Assembly: GCA_014376445.1 (NCBI GenBank)
Contig: JACMRM010000161.1
Span: 1-42,382, forward strand
Source: Bacteriovorax sp.
Lineage (GTDB): Bacteria; Bdellovibrionota; Bacteriovoracia; Bacteriovoracales; Bacteriovoracaceae
Length of the DNA stretch: 42,382 nucleotides
Reading direction: 5' to 3'
Shown: in pieces, positions 27,858 through 35,818 of the stretch
Position numbering within the stretch: position 1 is the first letter of the stretch
Layout of the letters: each line of letters starts with the position of its first letter
Made by a program: the position numbers and the translations under genes
Notes under the pieces: model-generated
What the model saw: only the letters and a program-made list of their open reading frames with translations
Told to the model about the DNA's origin: nothing
The model's database searches: none

Positions 27858-28075
27858 ATTGGTTTTCTTTCTTTTAATTAGATGAGATTTTGTTCTAAGT
27901 CCCAAAACGTGCAGCAGACAAAATCGCATTGTTGATTGAGACCATTTTAGTGAAATAATTGAGAGCATCAATAGGTGGGAAGAGGATCTGAATGAATGAC
28001 TTGATATACAGGTATTTAAAGCAGATTTTAAAGGAAATTTGATGAATGCAAAACTACGGGGAAAGTGACAACAAA

Positions 28076-28101
28076 TTCAGGCAGAGGTGATTCTGCCTGA
28101 A
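28076..28101 (-). terminator. Stem-loop downstream of the coiled-coil gene, probable terminator
   Basis: TTCAGGCAGA-GGTGAT-TCTGCCTGAA, perfect 10-bp stem, just after the stop at 28120; weak T-tract on the minus strand. Confidence 0.65.
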
Positions 28102-28119
28102 CCTGATTAAGTTTTAAAA

Positions 28120-28712
28120 TTATTTTCCAGCACTAGCAGGCATACGTCCGTGAGAGACTTCTTTAGCTGTCGAAGCTTTTGCCAGCCCTTCGTAGCCTTT
28201 TACCTGGACAAGCGCCAGCTCATCGTTTGTTCTTCTGTTTTCAAGAGCAAGTTCCATATTGGCCTTGATCAAACCTTTCATTTCTTCAGACGGCTTCACT
28301 TTTTCCAACTGTCTTTGATATTCCATCAATGTTTTTGTTTTTGCTACCAGCTCTTTCTTTAAGAAAGTAGACTCTTCAGCAAAATGTTTTTCCATCGTAG
28401 ATTTCATTTTATCGTGGTTAATAGATTTCTCTACTAAACGGTCTTTTGATTTTTTTAGTTCTTCTTCAAGATAAGTCACTTTTTCTTCATAAAGTCTTTG
28501 TTGTTGATCAAGAAGTTTATTAAGAGTCATGATCTTCATATCTTTTTCATTTTCTGCAAGGGGACCTTCTGGAGGTGCACCTTTGAACTCCGGCTTTTCA
28601 TAAGCATAAGCAACAAAGTGAGAACCACCGTCTTCACTAGTCATGACATGTTTTGCTGATACTGATGTTGCAATCGTTAGAAGAGTAAGGATTAAAAGAT
28701 TTGCCTTCATAA
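28120..28712 (-). CDS. Hypothetical exported coiled-coil protein
   Basis: ATG at 28712: signal peptide MKANLLILTLLTIATSVSA, then a long heptad-rich region. The track N-terminus (28929) runs through an upstream terminator. Confidence 0.75.
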
Positions 28713-28794
28713 GTTTTCCTTTGATGTTTAAGGTCTGCCATACTTGTCGGAAGGTTTTTTTGAATACTTTAGTAATTTGCTCGGAAGATGGAAT

Positions 28795-28820
28795 AAAAAG
28801 GCCTGGGATGATCCAGGCCT
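28795..28820 (-). terminator. Rho-independent terminator downstream of the HExxH gene
   Basis: Minus-strand reading AGGCCTGG-ATCATC-CCAGGCCT followed by TTTT; 27 nt after the stop at 28847. Confidence 0.85.
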
Positions 28821-28846
28821 GTGAATTTATTAATAATTTAAAGGTC

Positions 28847-29773
28847 TTAAAGACTCTCAGGAGTTGAATCCCAATCTTCAGCAGGTGTACCTCTTCGTGT
28901 CGTGAGCATGATTCTGCTTTCGCTATCAAGGATCACTATTTTTAAAATTTCTTTTTCTTTTGGAGTACAAGTGTCGTTACATGACTTAAGCATTTCTTTC
29001 ATCATAATTGCCCCAACAGTATAAGGCCCATTTACACTTTCATCACATGCGTATGCACCTGCGTAGTCATGTCCGGCCGGACATAGAGAGTGGGCGAAGC
29101 CCAGGCTTGATCCATTTCCATCAGAGTGCTTTGCTTCGTGAAAGAAAGTTCCAAGACGGTTGATGCTGTTAGCGATAGATGCTGGGTTTTCATTGTTTAT
29201 AGTAATTTCTTTCATAAATAAACCTTCGCCGATCTGAATGATACCAGCACGGGGTGATTCAATTACAACTTTTGTTGCTTTCTTTAAAAGTCCTCTTGAA
29301 ACTTTTAGAGCGTAAACTTTATTTTCATTTTTTCCGGCCATGTAAAGACCCGAACCGATGTTTGACATTACAACTACGCCTTCGCCGGCAGCATTGAAAA
29401 GTGTTGAAGCTTTATTTTTCGGGTCGAGTGAGTAAGGAAGAACGCCTGCATTTGGAAATGATACGCCTTCTCTTTCGACCTGAATTGTTTTTTTAATAAG
29501 AAGCTTTAAAACTGAAAGAGCATTTTCTTCGATGACATAATTTACCCTTTCGTTCAGCCATTTTGACGCTGTCTGAGCATTGAGAGTTTCAAGTCCCATA
29601 ACTTTTAAAGAACCAACTTCTGCTGTCGGCTTGAATTTTAAATTATCAAGAGCATCCATATCGCGCTCGATTTTTGCGCGAAGATCGGATTTAATTCCAC
29701 GTGAAAGTTGGATGTCGTTTGCGTTTGCCAGGGTTGAAGTGACAATTAGAGATGCTATAATTACCTTTTTCAT
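28847..29773 (-). CDS. Exported putative metallopeptidase with HExxH motif
   Basis: ATG at 29773: MKKVIIASLIVTSTLANAN; NRLGTFFHEAKHSDGNGSSLGFAHSLCPAGHDYAGAYACDESVNGPY. Confidence 0.75.
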   Translation of the reverse strand: MKKVIIASLIVTSTLANANDIQLSRGIKSDLRAKIERDMDALDNLKFKPTAEVGSLKVMGLETLNAQTASKWLNERVNYVIEENALSVLKLLIKKTIQVEREGVSFPNAGVLPYSLDPKNKASTLFNAAGEGVVVMSNIGSGLYMAGKNENKVYALKVSRGLLKKATKVVIESPRAGIIQIGEGLFMKEITINNENPASIANSINRLGTFFHEAKHSDGNGSSLGFAHSLCPAGHDYAGAYACDESVNGPYTVGAIMMKEMLKSCNDTCTPKEKEILKIVILDSESRIMLTTRRGTPAEDWDSTPESL

Positions 29774-29975
29774 AAATAATCCTTCGATGTCGATTGTTGT
29801 GATCCGGACTGACCATACTCCACTAAGCATTTTTCTCAACTATATTGAGGCATCGCAGGTAAAGTTTACAAGGTGTTATATGAGGCAGACAAATAAACCA
29901 GATAACCTTCAACTTTTTATTCGTTATATTACCCAGACTTATAAGGTCTTTTGAATAGTGACCGATAAAACTTCT

Positions 29976-32117
29976 ATGAATAAAACTAAAATCCAACTCT
30001 TTAGTGTCCTCTTCATTTTGACTATGATCCTCTCGTCTTGCTCGTATCAACAGCATGCCGAAGTCAGCGCTCAGAATCGAGTCATCGCCAATTCAGAGGT
30101 CGATGCTTTAATTGAGGAGTTTAAAAGTTACTTCGATAAAAGCTTAAGTCTTGAGCGCAAAAAAGAAATCCAGCTTGTTCAGGAAAATCTTTTGAAGTAT
30201 TTGATCGAAGCGACTTCAACTGATGATGCTTATAAAATTAAAATATGTAAAGAAGCAAGTAGTTACTTTAATAAAGTTTATCCGCTAGTTCTGGAAAATA
30301 TTCGCAATGAAAAACTCGGAAAAAAAGATTTCACAGAAATTAAAAAAGCCCCTCTGTGGACATTAAAAGAAGAGCTTCGTTATTTGAATAGCGTTGCTGA
30401 TTCCTTACCTGTGCCTAAAGTGAAGATTGACCTGCTTGAAGGACTTTCACTTCTTTCTGCACTTTATAAAAATGTTGATGTGCAGACAAAAGGAAAACTG
30501 GGCAACGAGTATGGTGCAGCCGTTAAAAAGATTATGGGCGATGAATTTGATCTGCATCCAAGCTTCAATGAAATTGAAACGCTGATTGATGGGCAGGGAA
30601 CTGAGCAGGATAAAATCCTGAGAGCTGTAAACCTGGTTGAATCGAAATTAAAAAAATATGAGGCAAGAATCAGAAATATCGGCTCTGAAATTTCCAAGAG
30701 CGGACAAGTGGATATGAATAATACCCAGATCAGAGTTGTTGTCCATTTTATGAATTACTATTTTAATAAAATTCCAGATGATGTTATCAAGACTATTATG
30801 TCCGAGCTGGTAACGGGTGGACCGAAAATTCCTGAAGAAGAAATTTTAAAAGTCGTTTTCCAGAACACGGGGCCTGGTCTTGGAAAAGTTTTGCAGCAGA
30901 TTGGAAAAGAAAAGGGAGTAGGAGATCAGTTCTCTAAACTCATGGAGATTTTAGAATCGAGCGGAAAGGAAGTCCCTATTCATTTAGTGAATGAAGTTGT
31001 GAAAACAGATAAAGGCGGCTACGAAGTAAGATCTATTGTTGAAAAGCCGCTGGGAACCGGAACTATTGCTCAAGTTAACAAAGCAGCGATCTGGGTTGAT
31101 CAAAAAGAAGAAACTGTGGCCCTTCGATTTTTAAAGCCGGGTGTTGCAAAACGATGCAAGGAAGATATTTTAATCCTTCGCCAGTTTGTTCCGGATAATG
31201 AGGCCATGTTTGCGAAGGAGGGGTTTACTGATATTAAAATCTTTGCCACGCTGATCGACAGTGTAGAAAAATTTTTAAATGACGAAGTAGATTTGAGCAT
31301 CGCTGTTGAACGCCAGAAACAGGCCAATGATATTTATACACGCTCTGTAAAAATTGCAGCGAGCCAGAAATTTGACATGCTGGAAATAAAAGTTCCGCAG
31401 GTTTTTTTAGCTCCAAATGGTAAGTCTAATCTACACATTCAGGAATTCGCAACAGGCGGAGTGAAGTTTGCCGAGCTTAAAGATATAGACACGAAAAAAA
31501 TTGTCGCACGCGAAATGGTCAGGATGTGGTTTGAAGAGTCACTTTTTCAAAGCGGTTTTTTAAATGCCGATCTTCACCAGGGAAATTTCAGAGTAGTCCT
31601 GATCGAAGAAAATAATAAAATTAAAATTCTTCTTTATGACTTTGGACTTTCATCAACATTATCAAAAGAAGATCAGAGAGCATTTCTGCTTTTAGGAGCC
31701 GGGGCTTATTTAAAATCGCCGAAGACCCTGGCAGATGGACTTATGGTTTCGATGAATTCAACTGACGCCACTTTAAGATCAAAACTTTTAAAGGACATTA
31801 AAGCAGAGTTTAAAATCTCTCCGAACAAGCGCCCTGAGGACTGGGTTGTCTGGTGTGTTCAAAAAAATTATTTTGTCTCTGACAAGCTCGGGGCATTTGC
31901 ACGCGGATCGCTTCTTATTAAGCAATTGCCGGAGAGTATGGGCGAGAGCGAAATGTTTAAAGATACCATCGTCAAAGCGGCCATTAAAAATTTAGGTCAT
32001 GCTGTTGCAGATCGCGATTATCAATACCCGCTGACTAAAATTGACCTGATCAAGCTCGCTGGCGTTCAAATTAAAAATTCGTGTGTTAATCTTTTTAGGT
32101 CATTTTTTAAAAAGTGA
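29976..32117 (+). CDS. ABC1/UbiB kinase-like domain lipoprotein
   Basis: ATG 29976: MNKTKIQLFSVLFILTMILSSCSYQQ (LSSC lipobox); kinase signature VEKPLGTGTIAQVNKA...VALRFLKPGVAKRCKEDILILR...GFLNADLHQGNFRVVL...IKILLYDFGLSSTL. Confidence 0.85.
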   Translation: MNKTKIQLFSVLFILTMILSSCSYQQHAEVSAQNRVIANSEVDALIEEFKSYFDKSLSLERKKEIQLVQENLLKYLIEATSTDDAYKIKICKEASSYFNKVYPLVLENIRNEKLGKKDFTEIKKAPLWTLKEELRYLNSVADSLPVPKVKIDLLEGLSLLSALYKNVDVQTKGKLGNEYGAAVKKIMGDEFDLHPSFNEIETLIDGQGTEQDKILRAVNLVESKLKKYEARIRNIGSEISKSGQVDMNNTQIRVVVHFMNYYFNKIPDDVIKTIMSELVTGGPKIPEEEILKVVFQNTGPGLGKVLQQIGKEKGVGDQFSKLMEILESSGKEVPIHLVNEVVKTDKGGYEVRSIVEKPLGTGTIAQVNKAAIWVDQKEETVALRFLKPGVAKRCKEDILILRQFVPDNEAMFAKEGFTDIKIFATLIDSVEKFLNDEVDLSIAVERQKQANDIYTRSVKIAASQKFDMLEIKVPQVFLAPNGKSNLHIQEFATGGVKFAELKDIDTKKIVAREMVRMWFEESLFQSGFLNADLHQGNFRVVLIEENNKIKILLYDFGLSSTLSKEDQRAFLLLGAGAYLKSPKTLADGLMVSMNSTDATLRSKLLKDIKAEFKISPNKRPEDWVVWCVQKNYFVSDKLGAFARGSLLIKQLPESMGESEMFKDTIVKAAIKNLGHAVADRDYQYPLTKIDLIKLAGVQIKNSCVNLFRSFFKK

Positions 32118-32132
32118 TGGTATAATTTTTTC

Positions 32133-32504
32133 ATGAACGCAAAGACCACTATATTATTAGTTGATGATGATCCCGGACTGCTGGAGCTTTTTAAGGAAGG
32201 CCTGGAAGATCTTTCATTTAAAGTGATCACAGCCCATAATGGTGTCGAAGCGAAAAAAGTTATTGAAACAGAAAAAATCGATTGCCTGGTCACAGATATT
32301 ACAATGCCTGACATGAATGGTGTGGAGCTCGTGACTTATATACGCGGCGCTAATAATGAACTTCCGATTTTTTTCATTACAGGCTATATGGATTACTCAC
32401 GTGAAGTTTTGAATTCATTCCGACCAAAAGCAGTCATCTTTAAGCCGTTTGATATTGAAGAAGCTGCCCTGTTGGTGAAAAATCATTTTTTAAGAACCAG
32501 GTAG
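32133..32504 (+). CDS. Single-domain response regulator (REC only)
   Basis: TILLVDDDPGLLELF; CLVTDITMPDMNGVEL; LPIFFITGYMD; VIFKPFDIEEA; no output domain. Confidence 0.92.
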   Translation: MNAKTTILLVDDDPGLLELFKEGLEDLSFKVITAHNGVEAKKVIETEKIDCLVTDITMPDMNGVELVTYIRGANNELPIFFITGYMDYSREVLNSFRPKAVIFKPFDIEEAALLVKNHFLRTR

Positions 32505-32506
32505 CA

Positions 32507-33148
32507 TCAGCGCCAATAGTCTTCATGATAATTAAAACCTGTTTCAGCTTTCACACGCATCAGATAAGCATGAATGTGCGGAGCAAATTGATATTCAGGC
32601 ACGACATACATCCCCCATACGTGAGCCGCAATCATTAAATCCATAATCGTAATCTTATCGCTTTTATAAAAAGGTTTTAATTCAGAAAGAACTTCATTAA
32701 AAAGAATCAGATCGAGAATATCTACAAAAGTTTTATGATTTTTAACAAGGTCTTTAAATGGCCCGCGCTTCACTTCTTTTTTTGTCTGAAAATACTTTCG
32801 TGAACTCTCGCCGAATTCCGGAGTCCAAATCCAATATGGCATGGCAAGCGAGTGAACAGGAGATCCTATTCTATCCAGTAACGGATTGAGAGTGCTTTCG
32901 TTAGCTGAAAACTGCTTCCAGTCGAGCCTGTCATTCACATCCAGTTTTTTTAAAATATCCAGGCTTTCATTCAGGGCCGATCCGTCCTCATACTCCATGA
33001 TGGGAAGCATTTTTTTTCCAGTCAGACGTATGGGAGTTGCTTCATCGTCGTAAGGAGTGACTCTCGACTCAAAATCCTGTCCTAAAAAGCTCAACCCCAT
33101 GCGGACACGGACGCAAAACGGGCAATGGACATAGTGATATAGCTTCAT
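32507..33148 (-). CDS. grxB: Glutaredoxin 2 (GrxB)
   Basis: MKLYHYVHCPFCVRVRMGLSFLGQDFESRVTPYDDEATPIRLTGKKMLPIMEYEDGSALNESLDI. Confidence 0.93.
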   Translation of the reverse strand: MKLYHYVHCPFCVRVRMGLSFLGQDFESRVTPYDDEATPIRLTGKKMLPIMEYEDGSALNESLDILKKLDVNDRLDWKQFSANESTLNPLLDRIGSPVHSLAMPYWIWTPEFGESSRKYFQTKKEVKRGPFKDLVKNHKTFVDILDLILFNEVLSELKPFYKSDKITIMDLMIAAHVWGMYVVPEYQFAPHIHAYLMRVKAETGFNYHEDYWR

Positions 33149-33162
33149 TGGAGGTTTCTCAT

Positions 33163-34548
33163 TTGATTATGCTTATATTCATGTTCATATTAATAGCTCT
33201 GTTTAGGCGTGACAATCAAATATTAATTGATCACCATAGTCCTATGAGAAAAATATCTCCTGAATTCGACTCTCTTTTCTGGACTCAGCTATACGGCGCC
33301 TTGAATGACAATTTTTTCAAGAGTGCGCTGGTTATTCTCATCACCTATAAAAATATCGGCCTCTTTGGTCTTTCGCCGGCGTCAATGGTCGCTCTTTGTG
33401 GAGGGATTTTTATTCTTCCTTTTTTCTTTTTATCGGCCACCAGCGGACAGCTTGCTGATAAACTTGATAAAGTATGGCTGAGCTACAGAATTAAAGAAGC
33501 AGAGGTCTTCATTGCAGTTCTGGGAGCTATCGGACTTCTGACCGGAAATTATTATCTCATGTTGTTCGTTTTATTTTTATTCGGAGTGCAGTCAACTTTT
33601 TTCGGGCCGATCAAATACTCACTTATTCCGCACTATGCTCCGAAGGAGCAGCTGATCTATGCAAATGCCATGGTGAGTTCGGGAACTTTTGTGGCGATTC
33701 TTATCGGAACGATTGCTGGAGGCTTCAGCAACAGCAATCACTGGCCGATCGTAGCAGCACTTTTAATCATCGCTTATCTCGGTCTTCATTATGCTAAAAA
33801 ACTTCCACTGGAAAAAACCGCGGGCAGTCCGGATAAAGAAGTCCTGAAAGTTGATTGGAATTTTTTTTCCGCTACATCAGATATTGTAAAACTTGTTTTT
33901 AAAAATCATCTGATCGCACTTTTAATTGTAGGGCTATCATGGTTCTGGTTTATAGGCGCAGGTCTTCTTTCACTGCTGCCACTTTTTGCAAAAGATATTT
34001 TTAACGGCAACGAAGCAGTGGCAACACTTATGCTTTTTACTTTTGTTATAGGAATGGGAGTTGGACCTTTTATTTTAGAGAAGGCCACAAAAGGAAAAGT
34101 CCGACGCTGGGTCATACCTGTCAGCCTTATTGCCATGACTCTGGTTATTTTCGATTTATCTTTCGTCATCAAGGATGCTTCTAAGCACAGCTTTCTTTTA
34201 AATGTTTTAGGCCCGGTAGGAATTAAAAATTTCTTCAAGCTCGACAACAGTATGAGAGTAATCATAGATTTATTTCTGCTTTCGCTTTTCGGTGGTATGT
34301 TTACAGTTCCTCAGTTTGCAGAATTGCAGAGAGTGACTCCTGATTCTGAACTCGCGCGGATCGTTGCAGGAAATAATATCATTAATGCGCTGGCAATGGT
34401 TTCAGTTTCATTAAGCCTCATGATTTTTCATTCACAGCATTTTTCTCTTTCATTGATTCTTGCCATCCTCGGCTTCTTTAATATGCTAATGTGCGTGGGG
34501 CTGATGTATTTTTATAAAGAAGAATTCAACAAGATCTGGAGATTTTAA
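33163..34548 (+). CDS. MFS transporter, LplT-like
   Basis: PEFDSLFWTQLYGALNDNFFKSALVILITYKNIGLFG...FFLSATSGQLADKLDK...QSTFFGPIKYSLIPHYAPKEQLIYANAMVSSGTFVAILIGTIAGG. TTG 33163 follows GGAGG. Confidence 0.85.
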   Translation: MIMLIFMFILIALFRRDNQILIDHHSPMRKISPEFDSLFWTQLYGALNDNFFKSALVILITYKNIGLFGLSPASMVALCGGIFILPFFFLSATSGQLADKLDKVWLSYRIKEAEVFIAVLGAIGLLTGNYYLMLFVLFLFGVQSTFFGPIKYSLIPHYAPKEQLIYANAMVSSGTFVAILIGTIAGGFSNSNHWPIVAALLIIAYLGLHYAKKLPLEKTAGSPDKEVLKVDWNFFSATSDIVKLVFKNHLIALLIVGLSWFWFIGAGLLSLLPLFAKDIFNGNEAVATLMLFTFVIGMGVGPFILEKATKGKVRRWVIPVSLIAMTLVIFDLSFVIKDASKHSFLLNVLGPVGIKNFFKLDNSMRVIIDLFLLSLFGGMFTVPQFAELQRVTPDSELARIVAGNNIINALAMVSVSLSLMIFHSQHFSLSLILAILGFFNMLMCVGLMYFYKEEFNKIWRF

Positions 34549-34549
34549 C

Positions 34550-34993
34550 TTGAAAGCTAAGGCCATCATTGTCGATCTGGATGGAACTCTCTGCGATGTT
34601 GAACATAGAGTTCATCACGTTCAAAATCATCCAAAAAACTGGCACGCATTCAACTCGGCCATGGATCAGGATAAATCCTACTTCTGGTGTCTGGAGTTGA
34701 TCGCAGCGATGAAAACGCGTGGGTACAAAATTCTTTTTGTCACAGGCCGGGATGAAAACTTTCGCGATAAAACTGAAGCCTGGTTTAAAAAACATAAAGT
34801 GGACTATGATGAGCTCTATATGCGCCCGGCGCGGGACTTTCGTGAAGATTCAGACATTAAAGAAGAAATATATTATACAAAAATCGCGAACAACTCAGAG
34901 GTCCTGTTTATCGTAGATGACCGAAAAAGTGTAGTAGAGCGCTGGAGAAAAATGAACATGACCTGCCTTCAGTGCGCCCCAGGGGATTTTTAG
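34550..34993 (+). CDS. HAD-family polynucleotide kinase-phosphatase (PNKP 3'-phosphatase)-like domain protein
   Basis: KAKAIIVDLDGTLCDVEHRVHHVQNHPKNWHAFN; KILFVTGRDENFRDKTEAWFKKHKVDYDELYMRPARDFREDSDIKEEIY; VLFIVDDRKSVVERWR. TTG start. Confidence 0.88.
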   Translation: MKAKAIIVDLDGTLCDVEHRVHHVQNHPKNWHAFNSAMDQDKSYFWCLELIAAMKTRGYKILFVTGRDENFRDKTEAWFKKHKVDYDELYMRPARDFREDSDIKEEIYYTKIANNSEVLFIVDDRKSVVERWRKMNMTCLQCAPGDF

Positions 34994-35089
34994 GTCAAAC
35001 TTTACATTGTTGCGACCGGATTATTTGAATTTGTGAAAAATTTCGTTTAACCTGAATGATATAAACTAAAAGACTTAAGGAAGGTTTCT

Positions 35090-35818
35090 GTGAAAAAAAC
35101 ACTGATCATTTTTTTAACGGTTATTGCCATCGCAGGATGCAAAGGCTCTAGTACGAGAGGCACTTCCGGAAACGATAATATTCCAAGTCTTGGTGGATTG
35201 ACAGTTCCTCTAATTAAAAATTTTACGCCTGCAGAATTAGTTATAGCTGGTAGAATTTGTGAATCTTTAGAATATAAACGCAACAAAATGAATCAGTTGA
35301 TTGATAATACGGAGAAGTTTGCTTTTACCGGTACATGGAAACCATGTAACCTTACTTCACCTGTAGATCTTGCCCAGTATATAGTTTCAATTTCAAATTC
35401 GACTGCTGATTTAAGATATGTTCCTGCTTCATCACTGTCTCACACAATTCCTGATGTCGTGACCAATGTTAATGAACCGATCAAAACTCTATGTACAAAC
35501 ATTACTGCAAGTTTAGCCGTTTCAAATTTCATTCAATACGGCGGAGCAGATTATTACTTCAAGATTTATAATATCTCAGGTTACGATACTTATGAATTAG
35601 CGAAGAGAGCAAAAAATGCAAAGGGCACATACTCACTTGTAAGCACTCAAAGTGTTTCGATCATTACAAAGGCCATACCTAATTTAGATATTAAAATATC
35701 GGGAATTGAAAAATTCCGTACATTAAATACAAACTGCACTGGAAATTCAGATTTCACAAGCGTTAGTCACACCTGGGTAGGAGCGACTACCGCTTATAAA
35801 TTACCTTCAGAGCTTTAA
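35090..35818 (+). CDS. Hypothetical lipoprotein
   Basis: MKKTLIIFLTVIAIAGCKGSS lipobox (IAGC); good SD (aaggaag) upstream. Confidence 0.8.
   Translation: MKKTLIIFLTVIAIAGCKGSSTRGTSGNDNIPSLGGLTVPLIKNFTPAELVIAGRICESLEYKRNKMNQLIDNTEKFAFTGTWKPCNLTSPVDLAQYIVSISNSTADLRYVPASSLSHTIPDVVTNVNEPIKTLCTNITASLAVSNFIQYGGADYYFKIYNISGYDTYELAKRAKNAKGTYSLVSTQSVSIITKAIPNLDIKISGIEKFRTLNTNCTGNSDFTSVSHTWVGATTAYKLPSEL

Noticed and set aside
28713-28929. N-terminal extension of the coiled-coil protein in the ORF track
   Set aside because: The extension contains a Rho-independent terminator (28795-28820), and a signal peptide begins at the internal ATG 28712.
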